A stretch of DNA of 64,000 bases from Nonomuraea solani (GTDB lineage Bacteria > Actinomycetota > Actinomycetes > Streptosporangiales > Streptosporangiaceae): positions 124,001 through 188,000 of the forward strand of contig NZ_FNVT01000017.1 in the NCBI RefSeq assembly GCF_900108335.1, given 5' to 3'. Positions 9,537 through 17,612 of this stretch are shown here, in pieces (position 1 is the stretch's first letter; each line of letters opens with the position of its first letter). The notes under the pieces were generated by a model that had not been told where the DNA came from, made no database searches, and saw only the letters and a program-made list of their open reading frames with translations. The translations under genes and the position numbers were made by a program.

Positions 9537-12257
9537 GTGATCGAGCACGACTGGACCCTGCTGCCCACCGTGGTCGTACGGAGCGCGGGGTTCCCCTGGG
9601 AGCTCGTCCTGTCCCTCGCCTACCCCAGGGCGGCGGAGACGGCCGCGACGGTCGTACGGCTGGAGAGGCAGGCCCTCGACCTGCTCGCCGACGCGCCCGC
9701 CCACGGCGCGACGAGCGATGACGCCCGCCGGGCCGGCTCGCCCACCGGCTCGGCGGGAAGCGGGCGGCTGTCGCGTGGTCTGCGCAGCCGCCTGCGCGAC
9801 CTGCGCCCCCTGCCGGCCGGCGCCCCCGGCCCTGACGACTGGCTCGTCGCCTGGAACAAGGCGACCGGTCTGCTGGAGGAGGCCCGCCTCACGCTGACCG
9901 GCCTGGCGGCGGGGGACGCGGCGCTCGTCCGGGCGGCCGTGAGCGGCGTGGTGACCGACGAGCGGTTCCTCGACGCGCTCGTGTGCTCCGCGCCGGGGCT
10001 CTACCGGGAGCTGCGGCGCGGGGCCAAGGGCGGCAGGACGCGCCGGGAGCTCGCGGGCCACCTGCAGGAGCTGTCCGCCAAGTGCGGCACGTCGGGCTGC
10101 TTCGGGCCGATCAACTACGCCACCATCGAGCCCGGCCGGGCCAGCGGATACACCTGGGAGGGGCATCGCGCGTGCCCGCGGCGGGTGGCGTTCCCCGCCG
10201 CGCGGGTGGGCGAGGCGCTCCAGCAGCGCATCCTGGCCGACTCCGGGCTGGTGGCGCGGCTGGTGCCGCGGCGCAAGACGTGGGCGGGAGACGTGCTCGA
10301 CGGGGCCGCGTTCGTGGCGTGGTGCGACGGCGACCGCACGCTGGCCGAGATCGCCGCCGAGTCGGGGACAGGCCTGGAACGGGCGTCGGCGGCGCTGGCC
10401 GTGGCGGTGCGCCGCGGACTGCTCACCCACGACCTCTGCCCGCCCGCCACCATCCCCGACACCCTCGGCTGGCTGCTCGAACGGCTGACGGCGGCGGGTG
10501 TCCCGATGACCCGGCCAGGACCCGGGTCACCAGGCCGTGAGGGCCGAAAACCGCCCAGCCTGTCCTGCGAGTGCGGCTTTCCCCACGGGTCCGACGGGCA
10601 CTCCGCCCGGCGCGGCCCGCATACGGACGTTCCCCCGCAGGGCAGGCGCGCCCTCGCCGGGCGGCCCCCGACGGACGCCGACCTGCCCCTGGGGCGGCGC
10701 GTCGGCGAGATCGCCGAGCTGCTCGGGCAATACCCCACCGCCTCGCCCGACGTGAAGCTGGCCGTCCAGCGGCGGATCGAGGCCCTGGCCGGGGGCGGGC
10801 GGCGCGATGACCGGGTGATCGTGCACGAGGCCGCCGCCGGCACGCTGCGGGTCACGGCCGGCGAGGGGCTGGCGGCCGACCTCGAGCGCCGGGTGCCGCG
10901 CGTGCTTGACCTGCTGGCGGGGGAGGCCGAGCTGACCAGGGTGCGTACCAACCGGTTGCTCGCCGCGCGGCTCGGCGCGGGCACGTTCGAACTGTCCGAG
11001 GCGCTGCGCGCGACCGGCGACCTGGAGGTCCAGCACGACGACCGGCTCGCGGCCCGGATCGCGGCCATCGTGCGCGACGCGCCCGCCGGAGCCACCGTGC
11101 TCAACCTCGCGGGCCTGCTCGACGAGCCCGCCGCGCCGGCCGCGCCCGTGCTCTGCACGGCCGACGTCATGGTCGCCGCGCCCTCGCTGGAGGCGTACGA
11201 GCCGGGCAGGACCCCGCTGGTCCTCGGCGACCTGCACGACGGGGTGCTGCTCACGCCGTGGGCGCTGCAGTTCCACGAGGAGAGCGCCGCGTGCCTGGCC
11301 GAACGGGACACCGAGATCCGGCGGGCACTGTCGGGGTTCACCGCGCTCAACGTCATCGCGCGCCGCACCAACGGCCTGCCGCCGCTGGAGCTGCCAGGGC
11401 CGGTGCTGGAGCTCGGCGGCGTGGCGGCCGACCCGATGCGGCGCCGCATCGGACTCGACGAGCTGTACGTCCACAGCGACGGCCGCCGCGCCGTCCTGCA
11501 CGCCAAGGGCATGGACGAGCCGCTGATGTTCCACAACGGCGAGCACGACACGGCCCTGCACACGGCGCTGGCCCTGCCCAGGCTCCGCCGGATCCGGCTC
11601 GGCGACCTGCCCCGCGTTCCCCGTCTGACCTGGGACAACGTCGTCATCTCGCGGCGGCGCTGGCGGGTCGGCCGGACCTCGTTCGACGCGCTCGGGCAGG
11701 CCGCGGGCGATCGCGAGCTGCTGGTCGCCATGGCGCGGCTCCGGGAGACCCACGACCTGCCGCCCACGTTCTTCGCCGCGTCGCCGCGCGAGCGCAGGCC
11801 CATCTACGTCGACACCCGCTCACCGGCCCTCATCGAAGGGCTGGGACGCCTGGCCGGCACCGCCGATCGGCTCACGGTGACGGAGGTGCTGCCCGGGCCG
11901 GAGGACTGCTGGCTGCGGGAGAAAGAGCAGCGCTTCCCCGCCGAGCTGCGCTGCGTCTACCTGCGACCCGCCCGGAGCGTCCGCCACGACCCCCGGCCGT
12001 CCCACCGCCACAGACCGGCGGCCGCGCCCGCCGGACCGGCCGCCCCGCAGCGGCGGCGGGACGGCGCGGTCGCGCGGCTGGGCGGCTCCGGGGAAGGGCC
12101 GGACGACTCGATCGGCAGGCCGGGTGGCTCGCGCCCGGCCGGCGGCGAGTGGTTCGGTCCGGAGCCGCCCGGCCTCCGGGTGACGGCCCAGCCGCGCGAG
12201 CAGTCCGTGTCCGAGGGGCGTGCGCACCCGTACCCCTGGCCTGGAGAGGGTGGTTGA
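9537..12257 (+). CDS. LanB-like lantibiotic dehydratase-family protein (glutamylation-domain type)
   Basis: A 906-aa protein starting at a GTG with AGGAAAGGA 8 nt upstream. The N-terminus has the LanB-like opening VVRSAGFPWELVLSLA. A KCGTSGCFGPINYA segment (about 182-195) matches the FFGP region of the Lant_dehydr_N family, and VMVAAPSLEAY, LVLGDLHDG, RRRWRV and VTEVLPGPEDCW (near 780) follow the family order. In LanB enzymes that last motif closes the tRNA-dependent glutamylation domain. Here only a Pro/Arg-rich tail follows, so the SpaB_C-type elimination domain seems absent. A low-complexity insert covers about 320-385. Family function is Ser/Thr glutamylation using Glu-tRNA or, in PEARLs, addition of an amino acid to a peptide C-terminus. 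The next gene starts inside its stop codon (TGATG). Confidence 0.78.
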   Translation: MIEHDWTLLPTVVVRSAGFPWELVLSLAYPRAAETAATVVRLERQALDLLADAPAHGATSDDARRAGSPTGSAGSGRLSRGLRSRLRDLRPLPAGAPGPDDWLVAWNKATGLLEEARLTLTGLAAGDAALVRAAVSGVVTDERFLDALVCSAPGLYRELRRGAKGGRTRRELAGHLQELSAKCGTSGCFGPINYATIEPGRASGYTWEGHRACPRRVAFPAARVGEALQQRILADSGLVARLVPRRKTWAGDVLDGAAFVAWCDGDRTLAEIAAESGTGLERASAALAVAVRRGLLTHDLCPPATIPDTLGWLLERLTAAGVPMTRPGPGSPGREGRKPPSLSCECGFPHGSDGHSARRGPHTDVPPQGRRALAGRPPTDADLPLGRRVGEIAELLGQYPTASPDVKLAVQRRIEALAGGGRRDDRVIVHEAAAGTLRVTAGEGLAADLERRVPRVLDLLAGEAELTRVRTNRLLAARLGAGTFELSEALRATGDLEVQHDDRLAARIAAIVRDAPAGATVLNLAGLLDEPAAPAAPVLCTADVMVAAPSLEAYEPGRTPLVLGDLHDGVLLTPWALQFHEESAACLAERDTEIRRALSGFTALNVIARRTNGLPPLELPGPVLELGGVAADPMRRRIGLDELYVHSDGRRAVLHAKGMDEPLMFHNGEHDTALHTALALPRLRRIRLGDLPRVPRLTWDNVVISRRRWRVGRTSFDALGQAAGDRELLVAMARLRETHDLPPTFFAASPRERRPIYVDTRSPALIEGLGRLAGTADRLTVTEVLPGPEDCWLREKEQRFPAELRCVYLRPARSVRHDPRPSHRHRPAAAPAGPAAPQRRRDGAVARLGGSGEGPDDSIGRPGGSRPAGGEWFGPEPPGLRVTAQPREQSVSEGRAHPYPWPGEGG

Positions 12258-13708
12258 TGGACCTGTACGTGGTTCCCCCGTTCACCGACTTCACCACCGA
12301 AGTCGTGCCACCGGCCGGGGCGGAGGTGCTCGATCTCAACGAGCACCTCGTCCAGCGGCTCGCCGACCCCCGCCGGTTGCGCTCCGCGCGGTCGCGTACC
12401 GGGCTGTTCGGGCGGGCGGCGGCGGCCATTCTCGAACGGAAGGCGTTCGACGAGGCCCACCTGAGAGCGATCGGCACGGCGCTGCGGCTGGCCGCCGACC
12501 CCGCCGTCCGGCTCACCATCGACGACCTGGAGCTGGCCGAGGGCAGCACCCAGAGCAGCAGGGACGTGCTCGGCGCGGCCGACCGGTGCGAGCTGTTCGG
12601 CCCCGAGCTCGGCCTGGCCGCCGAGGCCGCCGCGGGGCGGCGGGCGCACGTGGTGGTGGACGCCGAACAGCAGCTCCCGGCCGCGTTCGCGCTGGTGCGG
12701 GCGCTGGGGGCGCACCGGGTGACGCTGTGCGGGCGGCTGGTGGCCGAGCAGGTCGCGGCGCTACGCCGGGTGCCCGCGCTGGCCGGGGTCGAGTGGCGGG
12801 AGCGGACACCCGAACGGGTGATCAGGCCCATCTGGTACGCCCCGGCGGCGGCCTCCCTCACGGGCACCGGCGTGCGCGGGACCTCCACGGACGGTGGCTT
12901 CTCGCGGCCCGTCGAACCCGTGCGCTGGCTGACCGGCAAGGACCAGCCGCCCGCGACGGGTCCGTGGGCCGGGTGGCTGGACGCGGCGCGGGTGGCGGCC
13001 TTCCCGCCGGAGGCGCTGGGCCGCTGCCGTGGGCTGACGATCAGCATGACCCGGATCGACTTCCTGGCCGCCGTGACCGGCCTGAACGGCATGACCGTCA
13101 ACCTGCGGCGGCTGCTGGCCGCCCTCCCTGCCGAGGTACCGGTGGCCTGCGAGCTGGCCGTCGGGGCGCCGGGGATGGCCGCCGGTGTCGTGGGGGAGTC
13201 GCTGGAACTGCTGGCGGACGGGCCCGGTGGGGTGCGGGCGGCCGGGCTGCGGCCGTACCGGATGGGGATCCGGTCGGTGTGGGCCGGGCAGAGCGTACGG
13301 TTTCCGCCGCCCGCCGCCGATGACCTGGCCCGATGGATCGATTTCGCCGCGCCGGAGACCATGGGGGCGCGCGAGGTACGGACCCTGATCGGTCACTGGC
13401 GCGACCGGCTCCCCGGGTTGCCGCCCGGCCGCCTGGCCGCCTGCTCCATCGCCGGTGCGCCGTCATCGCCCGCGTGTGTGTGGGATCCGTGCGCGGAGGT
13501 GGTGGCGGACTCGGGGCCCGACGGGCGGGAGACGTTCGCGGTGAGCCTGCGTTCTGGGCGCTCGTTCCGGCTCCACCAGGGCCTGGTCGCGCCCGTCTCC
13601 CGGCTCGCCGCCGCCGACCCCCACGCCCTCGACGGCCTCACCGCCGGAGCCCGCGCCTGGCTGACGACCGGCCTGGCCGAGGCCGGTGTGCTGAGGGGGC
13701 GGGGATGA
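12257..13708 (+). CDS. Unrecognised 483-aa protein between two LanB-like genes
   Basis: The ATG overlaps the upstream stop (TGATG) and the stop overlaps the downstream ATG (ATGA), so translation is coupled within the operon. The N-terminal half has an alternating strand/helix pattern (HVVVDAEQQLPAAFALVRAL). The second half contains GLTISMTRIDFLAAVTGL and VPVACELAVGAPGM, spaced as in the barrel of B12-binding radical SAM enzymes. There is no CxxxCxxC cluster motif, so if related it is degenerate. The C-terminal part has FRLHQGLVAPVSRLA and two Cys residues in ACVWDPCAEV. I cannot assign a family. Operon position suggests a structural or partner subunit of the two LanB-like proteins, or a binder of the substrate peptide. 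Confidence 0.6.
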   Translation: MDLYVVPPFTDFTTEVVPPAGAEVLDLNEHLVQRLADPRRLRSARSRTGLFGRAAAAILERKAFDEAHLRAIGTALRLAADPAVRLTIDDLELAEGSTQSSRDVLGAADRCELFGPELGLAAEAAAGRRAHVVVDAEQQLPAAFALVRALGAHRVTLCGRLVAEQVAALRRVPALAGVEWRERTPERVIRPIWYAPAAASLTGTGVRGTSTDGGFSRPVEPVRWLTGKDQPPATGPWAGWLDAARVAAFPPEALGRCRGLTISMTRIDFLAAVTGLNGMTVNLRRLLAALPAEVPVACELAVGAPGMAAGVVGESLELLADGPGGVRAAGLRPYRMGIRSVWAGQSVRFPPPAADDLARWIDFAAPETMGAREVRTLIGHWRDRLPGLPPGRLAACSIAGAPSSPACVWDPCAEVVADSGPDGRETFAVSLRSGRSFRLHQGLVAPVSRLAAADPHALDGLTAGARAWLTTGLAEAGVLRGRG

Positions 13709-15777
13709 GCGGGCTGACCTTAGGTCCTGCGGCGGCACACGGCTTCAGAACGGAAGGCGGTGGCCAGAACGTGACCTGCGGCTGTGGCGATCAGGGTGTG
13801 GCCGGTGGTTGTGGCGACCCGGACATGGCCGCACACCCGGGTGACCGGGACGTCCCCGAGGGTCCTGATGGCCAGGGCGTGGCCGGCTGCTGGGATGGCG
13901 AAGGGGGGGCCGGAAGCAGTGGTGAGGGCTCGTTCGGCGGGGACGGGCTCTCGTGGCGGGTTCCGGTCGGTGGGGGAGAGGTGGTCGTCGAGTTGTATCC
14001 GTGGGCGGGGGTGCGTACCACCGGGCTGCCCGTACGGTTGCTGGACGGTCTGGGGCATCCCGATCTGCGGCGGCTCACCGAACGGCTGCTCGCCGCCGAC
14101 CGGCGGTTGTCGGCCGAGCGGGACCTGTTCGAGCGGAGTGCCGCGCCCTTGCGGGATGCGGTGCTGCGCCTGTCGGCTGACCAGCGTGCTCTTGCCCGGC
14201 GGTGCCTGAAGAGCGTGCGGGCCGGTGCACCGCTGAGCGGTGACGAGATTCGGCTGCTGGACGCGCTCGGGCTGGCCGAGCGGGTGCGGCGCTGGCAGTC
14301 GGCCGTCGTGGCGGCGGGCGCGGCGCGGGCCGCCGCCAGGAGCGCGCACGCCGCCGCCCGGCTAGCCACCCGGCGGGTCGTCGCCGAAGCGTATGACGAC
14401 GATGTCGTACGGCACGCGGTCTTCCTCACCGACCCCGACTTCTACCGGGCCATCGCGAAACGACCTTTGGCCCGGCGGCCGGGGGACGGCACGGCGCGAC
14501 GGTCACGACTGCTGACCGCCGCCGCCCACCGTCACCTGCGCCGCTTAGTTGCCAGTGCCGGCGGCCCTCTGCTCTACGCCCGCTTCGACCAGGAAAGCCC
14601 CGATGCGCCGCAGGTAGGGGAGTGGCCGGCCGTCGAGGGGCGTGAGGGGCGTGGTGTACGGGCTGATCGTGGCCGCCTGGTCGGGCCATCGAGGCTGGAC
14701 AGGTGTGAGGGGTGTGAGGCCCACGAGGTGCGCGAGGTGTCCTGGGCGGCCGAGGTGCCGATCGGTGAGCAGTGGCCGGGCGAGGCCGGTGAGCAGCGGC
14801 TGGGTGCGTGCGATGAGGAACGGTCCAGCCGGTTCGGGGAGTTCGGGTCGAGGGCGGGTGGTGAGGAGGGGTCGAGCCGGTTTGGCGGGTGCGGGTCGAG
14901 GGCGGGTGGTGAGGAGTGGTCGTGCGGGCACGATGAGCGGGCGAGCGGGTCTGACGGACCGTCGGCAGGTGCGTCCGGTGAGCGGGTGGTCATCGGGGAA
15001 CCGGCGCTGAGCCGGTTGCGGGAGGCGCTGTCCTCGGTGCTGCCGCTGTGGTGCCTGGCCGACCGGCTCGCCCGGCGAGGGGACGCGCAAGTGCTCCGCG
15101 ACGTCCTGACCGGGCTCGCCGCCCAGGCCCGCCAGGCGGAGGTCATCCGGCTGAGCGGCCGGGACGTGGCCGCGGCCACCGCCGCGCTGTGGGCAGACGA
15201 AGGGCCAGAGCCCGGACTGCCCGGGCCCGAGCTGATGGCCGTGGGTGCGGACCTGAGCCAGGCGACCTGGCTACTGGCCGGCCTGCACGACGACGGCCCA
15301 GCCCGGTGCGACGGTCTCGTCGGCGGGCGCGGCGGCTGCCCCGTTCTGCCGTGGGTTGGTCTGGGTGCTCACACTCCGCGCATCATGATCGACGATCTCG
15401 TCTACCAGCGGGCCCGCTGGCGGTTTCCCCTGCCCGAGGAGCGGGGTGCGGACGCCTTCGACCGGTGGGTGGTCTTTCACCGGCGATGTCAGGAGCGCGG
15501 CCTGCCCCGGTACGTCTTCGTTCACCACCCCGCCGACCCCCGCCCCCTCTACATGGACCTCTGCGACCCCCTCGCCGTGGAGGACCTGGCGAGACGTGAG
15601 CCGGCCGAGGTGCTGGTGACCGAGATGCTGCCCGGCCCCGAGGCGGGAGGGCTCTGGTGGCGGGGAGTGGACGGCGGGGCGGAGTGCGCTGAGCTGCGGT
15701 TGAGGTGCCGGGTCCGGCCCGCGCACGACGTAAATCGGTTGCCCGAAACGCGGAAAGGTGGTGATAATCCCGGCTGA
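13705..15777 (+). CDS. Second, shortened LanB-like protein with low-complexity inserts
   Basis: A 690-aa protein, start ATG overlapping the previous stop by 4 bp. Residues 12-83 are an odd Gly/Cys/Asp-rich head containing TCGCGDQGVAGGCGD. LanB-like features begin near 85 with VRTTGLPVRLLDGLG, then FLTDPDFYRAI, GPELMAVGADLSQATW, LLAGLHDDG, QRARWRFPL and the closing VTEMLPGPEAGGLWW near residue 650. Aligned by eye with the 906-aa neighbour, it lacks roughly 110 residues between LLAGLHD and RARWRF. It also carries a long low-complexity insert (about 310-435) that includes a 16-aa tandem repeat. The shortened core suggests altered or lost catalysis, perhaps a pseudoenzyme partner. No SpaB_C-like elimination domain is visible. 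Confidence 0.7.
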   Translation: MSGLTLGPAAAHGFRTEGGGQNVTCGCGDQGVAGGCGDPDMAAHPGDRDVPEGPDGQGVAGCWDGEGGAGSSGEGSFGGDGLSWRVPVGGGEVVVELYPWAGVRTTGLPVRLLDGLGHPDLRRLTERLLAADRRLSAERDLFERSAAPLRDAVLRLSADQRALARRCLKSVRAGAPLSGDEIRLLDALGLAERVRRWQSAVVAAGAARAAARSAHAAARLATRRVVAEAYDDDVVRHAVFLTDPDFYRAIAKRPLARRPGDGTARRSRLLTAAAHRHLRRLVASAGGPLLYARFDQESPDAPQVGEWPAVEGREGRGVRADRGRLVGPSRLDRCEGCEAHEVREVSWAAEVPIGEQWPGEAGEQRLGACDEERSSRFGEFGSRAGGEEGSSRFGGCGSRAGGEEWSCGHDERASGSDGPSAGASGERVVIGEPALSRLREALSSVLPLWCLADRLARRGDAQVLRDVLTGLAAQARQAEVIRLSGRDVAAATAALWADEGPEPGLPGPELMAVGADLSQATWLLAGLHDDGPARCDGLVGGRGGCPVLPWVGLGAHTPRIMIDDLVYQRARWRFPLPEERGADAFDRWVVFHRRCQERGLPRYVFVHHPADPRPLYMDLCDPLAVEDLARREPAEVLVTEMLPGPEAGGLWWRGVDGGAECAELRLRCRVRPAHDVNRLPETRKGGDNPG
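14815..14910 (+). repeat. Two 48-bp tandem repeats inside the second LanB-like gene
   Basis: Two in-frame 48-bp units (14815-14862 and 14863-14910) encode EERSSRFGEFGSRAGG and EEGSSRFGGCGSRAGG, and a third partial unit begins at 14911. The last 18 bp of the two units are identical. The repeat sits in the low-complexity linker of the LanB-like protein. Confidence 0.8.
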
Positions 15778-15805
15778 AGCAGCCCACGAATCAAGGAGGT
15801 CCCCG

Positions 15806-15904
15806 ATGCGGGGAGCGTACGTGTCCTTCCAGCGCACAGAATCCTCCATTCCAAAGGGCATGACGCTTCTTGAGACCGTTCAAGCATCGGACCACACCCC
15901 ATAA
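15806..15904 (+). CDS. 32-codon ORF, candidate RiPP precursor or leader peptide
   Basis: AAGGAGGT (15793-15800), an essentially perfect Shine-Dalgarno, lies 5 nt before the ATG, the strongest ribosome site in this operon. The product begins MRGAYVSFQRTESS and ends ETVQASDHTP. It has eight Ser/Thr residues and no Cys, and third-position GC is lower than in neighbouring genes, as is common for precursor peptides. It starts 28 nt after the second LanB-like stop and overlaps the 5' end of the first exporter gene in another frame. Alternatives are a translational coupling leader for the exporter, or the true exporter start followed by a frameshift. A Cys-free sequence would not give lanthionine rings. 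Confidence 0.45.
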   Translation: MRGAYVSFQRTESSIPKGMTLLETVQASDHTP

Positions 15905-17612
15905 CCCGTCCGTCCTGCGCCTGCTCCGTCCCGGACGGCGCTCCGCCGCGGCGCTGGCCGCGGCCGTGGCCGCCGCCACCGCGCTTCCGCTGGCGGCACC
16001 CCAGATCACCCGGCGCTTCGTCGACGACGCCATCGGCGGCGCCGGACTGCGGCACCTGACCCTCATCGCGCTCGGCTACCTGGTGCTCGCCGTCGCGGGC
16101 CAGGCCGCCAGGACGGTCACCGCCTGGCTGGCCGGCCGGCTCGCCTGGGACGGCACCAACCGCCTGCGCGAGCGCCTCGCCGGGCACGCGCTCGGCCTGG
16201 ACATGGACTTCCACGGAAAGCACACCCCCGGCGAGCTGATCGAGCGGGTGGACGGCGACGTCGTGGCGATCGCCGACTTCGTCATGGCGTTCCTGCTGGA
16301 CGTGGTGGCCGGCGCGCTGCTGCTGGCCGGCGTGATCGTCATCGTGTTCGCCGTCGACTGGCGCATCGGCGCCGCGCTGCTGGCGTACTGCCTGGTCATC
16401 GGGTACGCGATGGCGCGGGCCCAGCGCCTGGCCGTCCCGTCCGCGGCCCGGGCCCGCGCGGCGAACGCCACCCTGTACGGCGCCCTCGAAGAGCGGCTGG
16501 CCGGCGCCGAGGACCTCCGGGCGAACGGCGGCGGCGAGCACACCGTGCGGCGCTTCCACCAGATCAGCGCCGACCTCTGCCGGGCCGAGAAGCGGGACGC
16601 CCGGATCGGCACCATGCTGCTGGCGGGCACGTCGGTGGCCTTCGCCGCCGGCACGGCCATCATGCTCGGGCTGGCCGCCTGGACCGTCGAGGCGGGCACG
16701 CTCACGGTGGGCACCGCCGTGCTGCTCTTCCAGTACACGCTGATGGTACGAGCGCCGTTCGAGCGGCTGATCGACCAGATCAGGCGCTACCAGGCGGCGC
16801 TGGCCGGGCTCGCCCGCATCGGCGCCCTGCTGGCCGAACGTCCCGCACTGGCCGCCGGCTCGCTGCCCCTGCCCGCGACGGGCCCGCTCGCCCTGCGCCT
16901 CGACGGCGTCGGCTTCACCTACCCGTCGCTCTCCGGCGAGCAGGTCCTGTCGGGCGTCGCGCTCACGCTGGCCCCCGGCGAGACGCTCGGCCTGGTCGGG
17001 CGGACGGGCAGCGGCAAGAGCACCGTGGCCCGCCTGGTGCTGCGCCTCTACGACCCCGTAGAAGGCACGGTACGCGTCGGCGGCGTCGACCTGCGCCAGG
17101 CCGACCCGCTGTCCATCCGCGCCAGGGTCGGCGTCGTCACGCAGGACGTGCAGCTCTTCGCGGCGAGCGTACGGGACAATCTGACGCTGTTCAGGACCTC
17201 GCCCGGCGACGACCGCCTGCGCGAGGCCCTCACCAGGGTCGGGCTCGGCGACTGGCTGGCCGGGCTGCCCGACGGGCTGGACACCGAACTGCGCGGCGTG
17301 TCGGCGGGGGAGGCGCAGCTCATCGCGTTCGCGCGAGCGTTCCTCGCCGACCCCGGGCTCGTCGTGCTCGACGAGGCGTCCAGCCGGCTCGACCCGGCCA
17401 CCGAGCGCCACATCGAGGAGAGCATCGACCGCCTGCTGGCGGGCCGGACCGGCGTGATCATCGCGCATCGCCTGTCGTCGCTCGCCCGCGTGGACAAGAT
17501 CGCGGTCCTCGACCACGGCAAGGTCGTCGAGTACGGCCGCCGCGCCGACCTCGCCGCCGACCCGGACAGCAGATTCGGCCGGCTGCTCGACCTGGCAGGG
17601 GTGAGCCGGTGA
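15870..17612 (+). CDS. ABC exporter half-transporter (TMD-NBD) 1
   Basis: About 580 aa from a TTG at 15870; the start is weakly supported because the only in-frame options are TTG or later codons. About six hydrophobic helices lie in residues 20-300. The nucleotide-binding domain has Walker A GRTGSGKST (near 377), a Q-loop in VVTQDVQLF, a degenerate signature VSAGEAQ instead of LSGGQ, Walker B LVVLDEASS and the switch histidine in IIAHRLSSL. The non-canonical signature suggests a heterodimer with asymmetric ATP sites, formed with the next gene, whose start overlaps this stop. Given the LanB-like genes upstream, export of a modified peptide or small product is likely. Confidence 0.85.
   Translation: MRPFKHRTTPHNPSVLRLLRPGRRSAAALAAAVAAATALPLAAPQITRRFVDDAIGGAGLRHLTLIALGYLVLAVAGQAARTVTAWLAGRLAWDGTNRLRERLAGHALGLDMDFHGKHTPGELIERVDGDVVAIADFVMAFLLDVVAGALLLAGVIVIVFAVDWRIGAALLAYCLVIGYAMARAQRLAVPSAARARAANATLYGALEERLAGAEDLRANGGGEHTVRRFHQISADLCRAEKRDARIGTMLLAGTSVAFAAGTAIMLGLAAWTVEAGTLTVGTAVLLFQYTLMVRAPFERLIDQIRRYQAALAGLARIGALLAERPALAAGSLPLPATGPLALRLDGVGFTYPSLSGEQVLSGVALTLAPGETLGLVGRTGSGKSTVARLVLRLYDPVEGTVRVGGVDLRQADPLSIRARVGVVTQDVQLFAASVRDNLTLFRTSPGDDRLREALTRVGLGDWLAGLPDGLDTELRGVSAGEAQLIAFARAFLADPGLVVLDEASSRLDPATERHIEESIDRLLAGRTGVIIAHRLSSLARVDKIAVLDHGKVVEYGRRADLAADPDSRFGRLLDLAGVSR

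Noticed and set aside
9517..9540. Seven-codon ORF (MSGKETA) overlapping the start of the first LanB-like gene
   Set aside because: Its ATG has no ribosome site; the AGGAAAGGA inside it serves the GTG at 9537.
11258..12256. Upstream extension of the 483-aa protein in the same frame
   Set aside because: It lies entirely inside the LanB-like gene, has Arg/Gly/Ala-biased shadow composition, and the ATG at 12257 forms a normal TGATG coupling.
15806..15904. Lanthipeptide precursor with lanthionine rings
   Set aside because: The ORF has no cysteine and no LanC-like cyclase is encoded nearby, so a classical lanthipeptide is not supported.
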